Shown here: positions 7,331-14,537 of the stretch, piece after piece
Numbering within the stretch: the first letter of the stretch is position 1
Layout of the letters: each line of letters begins with the position of its first letter
The notes under the pieces: model-generated
The model's input: only the letters and a program-made list of their open reading frames with translations
What the model was told of the DNA's origin: nothing
The model's database searches: none
Source: an uncultured Lachnospiraceae bacterium
Lineage (GTDB): Bacteria > Bacillota > Clostridia > Lachnospirales > Lachnospiraceae
DNA: 19,649 nucleotides
Reading direction: 5' to 3'
NCBI GenBank assembly: GCA_945834545.1
Contig: CAMAHO010000018.1
Span: 1-19,649, forward strand
Translations under genes and position numbers: made by a program

Positions 7331-8515
7331 ATGGAGTTACAGAAGAAATTACAGACCCTGATGCAAGAGGCTGTGGACACCTGTCAGGTGGCAGGCGTGA
7401 ACCTTTTAGTATATCAGGATGGAAAAGAGATTTTTTACGGGGAAGCCGGTTACGCAGACAGAGAGGAAAAGAAACCCATTTCCCGAGATACTATTTTTCG
7501 GCTTTATTCCCAGTCAAAGCCGGTGACAGCAGCTTGCGCCATGAAGCTTATGGAAGAGGGTAAACTGGACCTTTATCAGTGCCTGGGAGAGTTTTATCCT
7601 CAGTTTTGGGATGCCCTGGTAGCAGAACCGGGGAAGGCGTTACAGAGGGCCAATGGGACAGTAACTGTCCATGATCTGCTTCGCATGACTAGCGGTATTC
7701 CCTATCCCGACGATCAGACCCCGTCAGGTATGGCTTCCTGCAAGGTATTTGATGAGGCCTGTGCAAGATTACATACAGACAACGGGATGACCACGCAGGA
7801 ATTTGCCGAGAAAATGGCTAAGAATCCCCTTGCCTTTCATCCGGGTGAAAAATGGGCTTACGGTGCTTCGGCAGATATCTTAGGTGCAGTCATAGAAAAG
7901 GCTAGTGGAAAGCGCTTTGGTGAGTATTTGAAGGAGGCAATCTTGGAGCCCTTGAGAATGACGGATACAGCCTTTTACGTGCCTAAGGAGAAGCAGGACA
8001 GACTGGCTAAGACCTATGAAACGTATTGGGAAAATGGAAAGGCGGATATGCGTTTATATACCGGGGATAACCTGGCGATTAACAATTATATGGACAAGGC
8101 TCCGGCTTTCGAGTCCGGAGGAGCAGGCTTAGCATCCACGTTAGATGATTATATGAAGTTTGCCCAGATGCTGTTGCAGAAGGGTACATACGAAGGAAAG
8201 CAGATTCTTAAGCCGGCTACGGTGGAATACATGACAGGCGGAGCCTTGTTAGACAGGCAGCAGGCCTGCTATGAAAACTGGGTTGGCTTAAACGGCTTTA
8301 CCTATAGCAATCTCATGCGCATCTGCCATCGTCCTTCTCAGGCAGGAATGCTTGCAAGGGAGGGAGAATATGGTTGGGATGGTTGGCTTGGTATGTATTT
8401 TGCCAATCTGCCAAAGGAAAAGATAACCATTCTTATGGGAACACAGAAGAAGGACTCCGGCACCTTTGGACTGACCAGAAAGCTGCGAAATGTGCTTCTC
8501 TCAGACCTGCTATAG
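7331..8515 (+). CDS. Serine beta-lactamase-like hydrolase (class C / esterase type)
   Basis: This 394-aa protein has the serine beta-lactamase/DD-peptidase fold. The SxxK motif is SQSK at 60-63 (nucleophile Ser60, Lys63), YGAS at 177-180 occupies the YxN/YSx position, and GEYGWDGWLGMYF near the C-terminus takes the usual place of the third motif strand. No signal peptide or membrane segment is seen, so it is likely cytoplasmic and more probably an esterase, amidase or peptidase than a resistance enzyme. GGAGGAA at 7319-7325 is 5 nt before ATG 7331, which decides the start over an upstream in-frame codon. It lies 101 nt after pepD, with no terminator seen between. Confidence 0.88.
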   Translation: MELQKKLQTLMQEAVDTCQVAGVNLLVYQDGKEIFYGEAGYADREEKKPISRDTIFRLYSQSKPVTAACAMKLMEEGKLDLYQCLGEFYPQFWDALVAEPGKALQRANGTVTVHDLLRMTSGIPYPDDQTPSGMASCKVFDEACARLHTDNGMTTQEFAEKMAKNPLAFHPGEKWAYGASADILGAVIEKASGKRFGEYLKEAILEPLRMTDTAFYVPKEKQDRLAKTYETYWENGKADMRLYTGDNLAINNYMDKAPAFESGGAGLASTLDDYMKFAQMLLQKGTYEGKQILKPATVEYMTGGALLDRQQACYENWVGLNGFTYSNLMRICHRPSQAGMLAREGEYGWDGWLGMYFANLPKEKITILMGTQKKDSGTFGLTRKLRNVLLSDLL

Positions 8516-8620
8516 TGTCTTAGCGTATCTGCAGAAAACGAAGATTTTTGTGGGGAGAATGGAACGATTCATTTGATTTGAATGGATGTGAATGGAAAGA
8601 GGAAAAGGAGAAGCATAAGC

Positions 8621-9313
8621 ATGAAGGAGCGGGATGAGAAGACACAGCTTCCGGGCTGGGTCTATGTACTGTTGGTTGTATTGGTGACATTCTTTTGCTG
8701 CCGTTACGGCTGGAAGCTGTTTGGCTTTTCCCAGTGTGGGTCTGGCTTCCATATCGAACAGGTGGAGGTCGCCAATGAATCGGTACGCATCAAAGGCTAT
8801 TCCAATCAGTCTTTGGGAGCCTTTGTGGGGTATAAGACAGAACAAATCGGCAATGTGCTGTATGTGGGCTTCAAACACAATACCATCCTGGGTGTACTGC
8901 CCACAGACAGTGGGGCCTTTGATTACGATATTCCCACCGTGGGAACTGTGGAAAAGGTGGTGCTCAAAGCGGGGGATACCTCCACTGTCATCTGGGGTGA
9001 AGAGAATGTGGACCAAATGACAATTCGTGTGCGAGTGAAGGGTGTTCTCCTGGAAGAAGTAGAATATACCGTGCATTATGATGAAAAAGCAATCGCCAAA
9101 GGAACCATCACACTAACCAATCAGAAGGACTTTGTTCTCCCCTTTGTATTTCAAAAGGCAGATTTTCCGGAGAATGCGGATATGCAGAAGTTCGCCCTGT
9201 CCTTTGTCTTTAAGGGGGCGGAAGGGGAGCTTGTTGTACCTGGACGATTCTATCCAGGGATTGATTTTGGAGAAGAGACAGAGATTGTGCTGGAGCCACC
9301 CTTTGAGGAGTAA
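8621..9313 (+). CDS. Membrane-anchored extracytoplasmic protein, unknown family
   Basis: This 230-aa protein starts with ten charged residues, then a membrane helix (about 12-28, VYVLLVVLVTFFCC), and continues as a beta-rich soluble domain presumably outside the cell. The domain alternates hydrophobic and polar residues in strand-like runs, for example VEVANESVRIKGYS, NVLYVGFKHNTILGVLP and KGTITLTNQKDFVLPFVF, which suggests an Ig-like or beta-sandwich fold; this is inference. ATG 8621 follows AAGGAG at a 10-nt distance; an ATG at 8582 would add 13 basic residues with a poorer site. I do not recognise the family, and its neighbours (hydrolase, enolase) do not suggest a role. Confidence 0.65.
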   Translation: MKERDEKTQLPGWVYVLLVVLVTFFCCRYGWKLFGFSQCGSGFHIEQVEVANESVRIKGYSNQSLGAFVGYKTEQIGNVLYVGFKHNTILGVLPTDSGAFDYDIPTVGTVEKVVLKAGDTSTVIWGEENVDQMTIRVRVKGVLLEEVEYTVHYDEKAIAKGTITLTNQKDFVLPFVFQKADFPENADMQKFALSFVFKGAEGELVVPGRFYPGIDFGEETEIVLEPPFEE

Positions 9314-9381
9314 GGCGTCCTGCAATACTTATAGGATGGAAGAACCATAGTACCCTAAGTATCATATTTCGGAAAGTGGCA

Positions 9382-9430
9382 ATACTACATACAGAAATCG
9401 TGTTTTACACAGAAATGAGGTATGTAGTAT
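9382..9430 (+). promoter_or_regulatory. Hairpin over the enolase ribosome site and start codon
   Basis: ATACTACATAC (9382-9392) and GTATGTAGTAT (9420-9430) are perfect 11-bp reverse complements. The right arm starts at the end of the GAGG ribosome site (9417-9420) and includes the first two bases of the ATG at 9429. A second small stem, GTGT/ACAC (9400-9403 with 9407-9410), sits inside the loop. This could limit translation initiation or reflect regulated initiation. Confidence 0.5.
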
Positions 9431-10772
9431 GAAAGGTTGGCAGATAGCAACAATCGTTGGAAGAGAGATTTTGGATTCCAGAGGGAATCCTACTGTGGAG
9501 GCACAGGTAAGCCTTCAAAACGGAATCCGGGCAAGAGGAACGGCACCCAGTGGAGCGTCTACCGGGGAGTTTGAAGCCTTAGAGCTTAGAGATGGTGAGC
9601 TGCACCGATATTTGGGAAAGGGTGTTGAGAAGGCGGTATACCACATCCATAAGAGAATTGCTCCAGTATTGGAAGGCATGGATGTCACCAAACTCTCCTT
9701 GTTAGACAGACTGATGATTGAGGAGGACGGAACCGGGGACAAGTCAAAGCTTGGGGCAAATGCTATACTGGCAGTTTCTGTGGCCTGTGCAAGGGCAGCA
9801 GCAATGGCTCTCGGGATTCCGCTGTACCGATATTTGGGCGGAATCAGTGCCACCACCCTGCCGGTGCCGTTGATGAATATTCTAAATGGGGGAGCACACT
9901 CCAAAAACTCCATTGATTTCCAGGAATTTATGATTGTTCCCGTCGGAGCCAAGAGCTTCAAGGAAGCACTACGCATGGGCACGGAGGTGTATCACTCCCT
10001 GAAAAAAGTATTGGAAGAGAGAAAGCTTTCCACTGCTGTCGGAGATGAGGGTGGCTTTGCACCGGACATTGACAGTGTGGAGGAGGTTTTGGACTTGATG
10101 CTGGAGGCAATCAGTCGTGCCGGCTATATACCAGGCCAGGATGTCTGTTTTGCCCTGGATGTGGCAGCCAGCGAGTGGAAACCCAAGGAAAACGAGGATA
10201 TGCTAAGCTCTGAGAGAAAAATCACGGGACAGGTTTCTTATTATCTGCCGAAATCAGGCAAACGCTATACTTCAGATGAACTGATTACACTATACAAATC
10301 CTTGCTATCCCGATATCCTATTCTTTCTATTGAAGATCCCTTGGATGAGGAGGATTGGGAAGGGTGGAAAAAGATAACCCGGGAACTAGGAAACCAGGTT
10401 CAATTGGTGGGAGACGACTTGTTTGTGACCAACACAAAGAGACTGGAGAAGGGGATTTCCGGGAACTGTGCCAACTCCATACTGATTAAGCCCAACCAGA
10501 TAGGTTCCCTTTCAGAGACCATAGAAGCAATTAAGATGGCACAAAAGGCTGGGTATACTGCCATTGCATCACATCGCTCCGGTGAGACGGAGGATACGAC
10601 CATTGCGGATCTTGCTGTGGCGCTAAATTGTGGTCAGATTAAAACCGGAGCCCCCTGTAGAAGTGAGAGAGTGGCAAAGTATAATCAGCTTTTACGAATT
10701 GAAGAGGAGCTGGGGAATATGGCAGTTTTCCCGGGAAAGAGTGCCTTCCTTGCAATCAATACCAGCAGGTAA
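9429..10772 (+). CDS. eno: Enolase (phosphopyruvate hydratase)
   Basis: Enolase converts 2-phosphoglycerate to phosphoenolpyruvate in glycolysis. This 447-aa copy keeps the expected residues: GTAPSGASTGEFEALELRD near 37-55, the substrate loop QEFMIVP, the catalytic Glu in GDEGGFAP, the Mg ligands in FALDVAASE, SIEDP and VGDDLFV, the catalytic Lys in SILIKPNQIGS, ASHRSGETEDT and IKTGAP. It is slightly longer than the usual 430 residues because of an insertion after AASEWK (about residues 253-270). It is the ordinary enzyme type, though it stands apart from other glycolytic genes here, so a second copy could exist elsewhere. The start fits the family N-terminus. Confidence 0.95.
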   Translation: MKGWQIATIVGREILDSRGNPTVEAQVSLQNGIRARGTAPSGASTGEFEALELRDGELHRYLGKGVEKAVYHIHKRIAPVLEGMDVTKLSLLDRLMIEEDGTGDKSKLGANAILAVSVACARAAAMALGIPLYRYLGGISATTLPVPLMNILNGGAHSKNSIDFQEFMIVPVGAKSFKEALRMGTEVYHSLKKVLEERKLSTAVGDEGGFAPDIDSVEEVLDLMLEAISRAGYIPGQDVCFALDVAASEWKPKENEDMLSSERKITGQVSYYLPKSGKRYTSDELITLYKSLLSRYPILSIEDPLDEEDWEGWKKITRELGNQVQLVGDDLFVTNTKRLEKGISGNCANSILIKPNQIGSLSETIEAIKMAQKAGYTAIASHRSGETEDTTIADLAVALNCGQIKTGAPCRSERVAKYNQLLRIEEELGNMAVFPGKSAFLAINTSR

Positions 10773-10804
10773 TGAGATTTGTCGACGAAATGCGACTGAA
10801 ATAT

Positions 10805-10833
10805 TTGACTGCGCGGGGAGAAATCAATATAAT
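10805..10833 (+). promoter_or_regulatory. Strong sigma-A promoter for the GGDEF-EAL gene
   Basis: TTGACT at 10805-10810 and a perfect TATAAT at 10828-10833 are spaced by 17 bp. Transcription would begin near 10840, giving a leader of about 80 nt. The leader contains the near-symmetrical TATAAGGAAATCCTTATA (10860-10877). It gives the GGDEF-EAL gene its own promoter, independent of enolase. Confidence 0.8.
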
Positions 10834-10859
10834 AGTAGCTGGATACGGGTCATTGCTCT

Positions 10860-10877
10860 TATAAGGAAATCCTTATA
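10860..10877. promoter_or_regulatory. Symmetrical operator-like site in the leader
   Basis: TATAAGGA and TCCTTATA flank a central AA, giving an 8-bp perfect inverted repeat about 20 bases downstream of the predicted transcription start. A 2-base centre is too short for an RNA hairpin loop without opening pairs, so a DNA site for a dimeric repressor is the better reading. No regulator in the window can be tied to it. Confidence 0.35.
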
Positions 10878-10922
10878 GGAACATATGCCCCGCAATCCAT
10901 AGGTATTTATATGGGGTGACAG

Positions 10923-12614
10923 ATGAACGAGAGAAAATTTTTAGATGACATACAGGACCTGGTATATGCGATTCAGGATGCACCATCCTTGCAGGCATTG
11001 TTGCTTGCAACCAGTCAAAAGCTGATACCAATCGCTGAGCAGCTTAAGATTGGCAGGGTATTTTTTCATTATACAACGCCCACCAGCGGATATGCTCCGG
11101 AAGGGGACGAGGCGCATCAGGAGCTTTTCCTTTCAGATAAGGGGTATTGCAAGGATGTGGTTAGAGATTTGAGCTTCTGCACGAAAGATGGAGGACAGGT
11201 TCGGTTCGAGGTGTATCCCATCAGAGAAAACTGGGATAGACAGACAGAAACGGATATACAGTATGTGTTTAGTTTGCTGTTTCTCATTTATGGCCGCGGC
11301 CGTATGTCAGAACTGTTAGATTTTTATATGGTCACAGACCAGCTCACTTATGTAAATAATTCTGTTGGTCTGGCCCAGCAGGTAGGTCGTCTGGTAGCTA
11401 CCGGAGTGAGTTACCAGTATACGGGATTATTCATCAATATGAAGAACTTCCGATATGTGAATCAGGTGGCGGGAACCAACGGAGCAGATGGTTTCCTAAA
11501 GGAATTTACCAGAAGGGTAGAGCAGCAACTGGAGGACACAGAGACCTTAGCCAGACTTGGTGGGGATAACTTTATTGTCCTTTTGAAGGATATTAACACC
11601 GGGCGTTTCCTAAATTTCATGGAAAATCTTGAGATTATGCTCAAGGTAAATGGGGAAGAAAAAAGCATCAAGGTCAATACCAGAATAGGTATCTATTCCT
11701 TAAAATCAGGGGATACCATGGCAGAGCTTATGACCAATACCAATGCAGCCCTGCAGATTGCCAAGCAATCCGGTCAGGGGGACTGGGTGCGCTTTCATCC
11801 CAGTATGATTAAGAAAATAAACCATGACAAGGATGTGGTTCAAAGCTTCCCTAAGGCGTTATTAGCTCGCGAATTTCAGGTGTACTACCAACCGAAGATA
11901 GATATGCACACGGGAGTGATGGTGGGAAGTGAAGCCTTAGCCAGATGGATCAGAGATGGGAAAATGATTCCTCCCATGGAATTTGTACCGTCCCTGGAAG
12001 AAGACGGTTCTATCTGTCAGCTGGACTTTTATATATTGGAGCAGGTCTGCAGAGCGCTTAGAAGGTGGATTGATGCCGGTATGGATCCGGTACCTGTGTC
12101 CGTGAATTTTTCTCGGATGCACTTCCATAATCGCAATATAGGATATGATATTCTGGATGTCCTGGAACGATTTGAAATTGAACCCAAATACATACAGGTG
12201 GAAATGACGGAGATGTACGGGTACGAAAATTACAACAGTATGTTAAAGTTTATCTCATTGATGACCGAATCCGGAATTAAGGTCTCAGTGGATGATTTTG
12301 GAACCGGCTACTCCTCTTTGTCCCTGATTTCCAATCTTCACGCGGATACCATTAAGATCGATAAATCCTTCCTGGACAAGATGCTGCAGGGAGGTCAGAA
12401 GGATTATCTGCTTGTGAAGAACATCGTAGGAATGATTAAGGATATGGAATTAAACTCCGTGGCTGAAGGCGTAGAGACGAAGGAGCAAATGGAATTCCTA
12501 AAGGAGGTGGGATGCTCCGTTGGGCAGGGCTACCTCTTTGACAAGCCTCTTCCGGTAGAGGAATATGAAAACAGACAGAAGAACCCGAATTACTATAAGG
12601 CAGTTCTGATGTGA
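10923..12614 (+). CDS. GGDEF-EAL protein, probable cyclic di-GMP phosphodiesterase
   Basis: This 563-aa protein has an N-terminal region of about 135 residues that may be a sensor domain but that I cannot name, a GGDEF domain (about 136-295) and an EAL domain (about 305-550). The GGDEF motif reads GGDNF (213-217), with Asn at a metal/catalytic position, so cyclase activity is unlikely. The EAL domain keeps SEALARW (Glu337), Asn395, Glu427, DD at 457-458, Lys478, Glu515 and Gln535, the set needed for hydrolysis of cyclic di-GMP. The degenerate GGDEF domain may act as a GTP-sensing regulator, as in some composite proteins. No membrane segment is seen. The ribosome site (GGGGTGAC) is moderate. 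A double palindrome follows the stop. Confidence 0.93.
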   Translation: MNERKFLDDIQDLVYAIQDAPSLQALLLATSQKLIPIAEQLKIGRVFFHYTTPTSGYAPEGDEAHQELFLSDKGYCKDVVRDLSFCTKDGGQVRFEVYPIRENWDRQTETDIQYVFSLLFLIYGRGRMSELLDFYMVTDQLTYVNNSVGLAQQVGRLVATGVSYQYTGLFINMKNFRYVNQVAGTNGADGFLKEFTRRVEQQLEDTETLARLGGDNFIVLLKDINTGRFLNFMENLEIMLKVNGEEKSIKVNTRIGIYSLKSGDTMAELMTNTNAALQIAKQSGQGDWVRFHPSMIKKINHDKDVVQSFPKALLAREFQVYYQPKIDMHTGVMVGSEALARWIRDGKMIPPMEFVPSLEEDGSICQLDFYILEQVCRALRRWIDAGMDPVPVSVNFSRMHFHNRNIGYDILDVLERFEIEPKYIQVEMTEMYGYENYNSMLKFISLMTESGIKVSVDDFGTGYSSLSLISNLHADTIKIDKSFLDKMLQGGQKDYLLVKNIVGMIKDMELNSVAEGVETKEQMEFLKEVGCSVGQGYLFDKPLPVEEYENRQKNPNYYKAVLM

Positions 12615-12621
12615 GGGACGA

Positions 12622-12743
12622 GGACCACTGGGGACGGTAATTTCTGGCTTTTTTAGTGTCCCCGGTGATCCTCCTGCTCACTATAGAGCAAGAGGACCAT
12701 CGGGGACACTAAAAAAGCCAGAAATTACCGTCCCCAGTGGTCC
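12622..12743. repeat. Inverted pair of 50-bp REP-like repeats
   Basis: Two copies of the unit at 7-56 lie head to head: 12622-12671 and its near-perfect reverse complement 12694-12743. The complementarity continues inward, giving arms 12622-12679 and 12686-12743 (58 bp each, three mismatches) around a 6-nt loop. Each unit is itself a stem-loop (GGACCA..GGGGAC with GTCCCC..TGGTCC), so the layout resembles a bacterial interspersed mosaic element. It starts 8 nt after the GGDEF-EAL stop and ends just before the polyamine leader, and could insulate the two transcripts in both directions. Confidence 0.85.
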
Positions 12744-12748
12744 GACTC

Positions 12749-12777
12749 TTGCATTTTCAAATACTTTATGTTATTTT
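12749..12777 (+). promoter_or_regulatory. Possible promoter of the polyamine operon leader
   Basis: TTGCAT (12749-12754) and TATTTT (12772-12777) are separated by 17 bp in an AT-rich stretch directly after the inverted repeat. Matches to consensus are moderate (4 of 6 each). The start would be near 12784, just upstream of the structured RNA. No better candidate is visible between 12744 and 12820. Confidence 0.4.
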
Positions 12778-12784
12778 ATAGCTT

Positions 12785-13059
12785 ACATGAATACAGGAAT
12801 CCAAAATTCAATTGGTTCATGCAAATATTGCCCGCCGGGAAACCGGTCACCCATCGGACAGGGGGGGCAGTTGCCGCGAGTGGCGTGAGGCCACATATTG
12901 ATTGAGTTAAAAGCTCAAATTTTATAAGTAGACGAAGAAAATCACTTGTGAAACGGTCAATAAAAGTAGCAGTCAGTATTTGCTGAAGAACCTACGAGAG
13001 TTTGGGACGTATAAGTCTGTGCCTATGCGCAAGTGATATTGTATCGCTTGCGTTTTTTT
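12785..13059 (+). ncRNA. Structured leader RNA of the polyamine operon (raiA-like or riboswitch candidate)
   Basis: This stretch without coding potential has a dense nested fold. CAAATAT/ATATTG (12822-12828 with 12895-12900, one bulge) encloses TGCCC/GGGCA (12829-12833 with 12865-12869), which encloses GCCGG-GAAA-CCGGT (12834-12847), a GNRA-capped hairpin; GTGGC-GTGAG-GCCAC (12880-12894) is a further arm. A hairpin TTGAG/CTCAA follows (12902-12918). A long-range stem ATCACTTGTG/CGCAAGTGAT (12941-12950 with 13028-13037) encloses a second domain with GTAG/CTAC and GACG-rich segments. Size and shape recall conserved structured RNAs of Firmicutes; the raiA motif is my best named guess, from memory and unverified. 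It may be a separate RNA, a riboswitch, or both. It is not a T-box and shows no cyclic di-GMP, TPP or SAM riboswitch signature. Confidence 0.75.
13028..13059 (+). terminator. Intrinsic terminator just before the arginine decarboxylase gene
   Basis: CGCAAGTGATA (13028-13038) and TATCGCTTGCG (13042-13052) form an 11-bp stem (one G-U pair) with a TTG loop, followed directly by seven T residues (13053-13059). It ends only 5 nt before the AGGGAG ribosome site of the first polyamine gene, so readthrough is needed for operon expression unless another promoter exists. Its 5' arm is also complementary to 12941-12950, which would prevent terminator formation. Confidence 0.92.
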
Positions 13060-13075
13060 ATTGCAGGGAGAACCT

Positions 13076-14536
13076 ATGGAAAAAATACAAAACAAACAAA
13101 TGAGAGCTCCGGTTTACGAAGCTTTAGAGAAATTGAGAAAACAAAGGGTAGTCCCCTTTGATGTGCCGGGACATAAGAGAGGAAGGGGAAATCCGGAGTT
13201 GGCGGAGCTGTTGGGCGAAAAATGCGTCAACTTGGATGTAAACTCCATGAAGCCCCTGGACAATTTATGTCATCCGGTTTCCGTGATTAAGGAAGCGGAG
13301 GAGCTGGCAGCGGAGGCCTTCGGGGCAGCCCATGCCTTTTTCATGGTAGGGGGTACCACATCCAGTGTTCAGAGTATGATTTTGTCCTCCTGTCACGCGG
13401 GAGAGAAAATCATCCTGCCGCGAAATGTGCATAAGAGCGTTATCAATGCCTTGGTTTTAAATGGAGCCATTCCGGTGTATGTAAATCCGGAGGTGGACCA
13501 GAAGCTTGGAATTTCTCTGGGTATGGAAACAGCTGCCATAGAGAAGGCCATGAAAGAAAACCCGGATGCGGTCTGCATTCTGGTCAATAATCCCACCTAT
13601 TACGGAATCTGCTCCGACTTAAAACGGATTGTGGAGCTGGCTCACGCTCAGGGGATGAAGGTGCTTGTGGATGAGGCCCATGGGACACATTTGTATTTTA
13701 GGAAGGATTTGCCTATCAGTGCCATGGAGGCAGGGGCAGATATGGCTAGCGTGTCCATGCACAAGTCAGGGGGAAGCCTGACCCAAAGCTCGTTATTGTT
13801 AGTGAATGATTCTGTTAACTGGGAGTATGTGAGTCAGATCATTAACCTGACCCAAACCACCAGTGCATCCTATCTTTTGTTATCCAGTCTGGATATTTCC
13901 AGAAGGAATCTGGCTCTTAGGGGCGAGGAATCCTTTGGAAAGGTAATCAGTATGGCAGAATATGCCAGGGAGGAGATTAACCAGATTGGTGGGTACTACG
14001 CCTACGGAAAAGAGATGGTGAACGGTGGGAGTGTCTATGACTTTGATGTGACAAAGCTTTCCGTTTACACCAGAGATATCGGCTTGGCAGGGATTGAGGT
14101 CTATGATTTACTGCGGGACGAATATGATATCCAGATAGAGTTCGGGGACTTGTCTAATATACTGGCCTATATTTCCATCGGGGACAGGATTCAGGATATT
14201 GAACGGCTGGTAGGTGCGCTCTCGGATATCAAGAGGCTCTATTCCAGGGATTCCTCGGCCCTGTTATCCGCGGAATACATCGCACCCAAGGTGTATGTGG
14301 CACCCCAGCAGGCCTTTTATTCCAAAAAGGTCTCGGTGCCCCTGCGTAAGGCAGCAGGGCGCATCTGCAGTGAATTTGTCATGTGTTATCCCCCGGGAAT
14401 TCCTATTCTGGCTCCCGGCGAGCTGATTACAGAGCAGATTGTGGAATATATTCAGTATGCAAAGGAAAAAGGCTGCTCCATGCAGGGTACGGAGGACCCG
14501 AATATGGACCGGCTGAATGTATTGGAGGAGGGATGA
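13076..14536 (+). CDS. speA: Arginine decarboxylase (Orn/Lys/Arg decarboxylase, fold type I)
   Basis: This 486-aa PLP enzyme belongs to the Bacillus SpeA/YaaO-type group of Orn/Lys/Arg decarboxylases. Landmarks are FDVPGHKRGRG (28-38), GGTTSSVQ (92-99), RNVHKS (116-121), VDEAHGTH (198-205, Asp199 contacting the PLP nitrogen) and SMHKSGG (227-233) with the Schiff-base Lys230. The family decarboxylates arginine, ornithine or lysine. Arginine is inferred because agmatine deiminase and N-carbamoylputrescine amidase genes lie in the same operon and would need agmatine. ATG 13076 follows AGGGAG at 5 nt. The terminator at 13028-13059 immediately precedes it. Its stop lies 1 nt before the start of the next gene. 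Confidence 0.88.
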   Translation: MEKIQNKQMRAPVYEALEKLRKQRVVPFDVPGHKRGRGNPELAELLGEKCVNLDVNSMKPLDNLCHPVSVIKEAEELAAEAFGAAHAFFMVGGTTSSVQSMILSSCHAGEKIILPRNVHKSVINALVLNGAIPVYVNPEVDQKLGISLGMETAAIEKAMKENPDAVCILVNNPTYYGICSDLKRIVELAHAQGMKVLVDEAHGTHLYFRKDLPISAMEAGADMASVSMHKSGGSLTQSSLLLVNDSVNWEYVSQIINLTQTTSASYLLLSSLDISRRNLALRGEESFGKVISMAEYAREEINQIGGYYAYGKEMVNGGSVYDFDVTKLSVYTRDIGLAGIEVYDLLRDEYDIQIEFGDLSNILAYISIGDRIQDIERLVGALSDIKRLYSRDSSALLSAEYIAPKVYVAPQQAFYSKKVSVPLRKAAGRICSEFVMCYPPGIPILAPGELITEQIVEYIQYAKEKGCSMQGTEDPNMDRLNVLEEG

Positions 14537-14537
14537 G

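Noticed and set aside
8510..9076. Long - strand open frame (188 codons) opposite the anchored unknown protein
   Set aside because: The + strand frame has a good ribosome site, an N-terminal helix and a natural composition; the - strand frame is Cys/His/Pro-rich without motif.
10834..10922. Cyclic di-GMP riboswitch in the GGDEF-EAL leader
   Set aside because: I looked for the conserved GEMM core and its tetraloop-receptor pattern; none is present in this 80-nt leader.
12744..13075. T-box leader for the polyamine operon
   Set aside because: The T-box antiterminator sequence (AGGGUGGNACCGCG type) is absent, so tRNA sensing is not supported.
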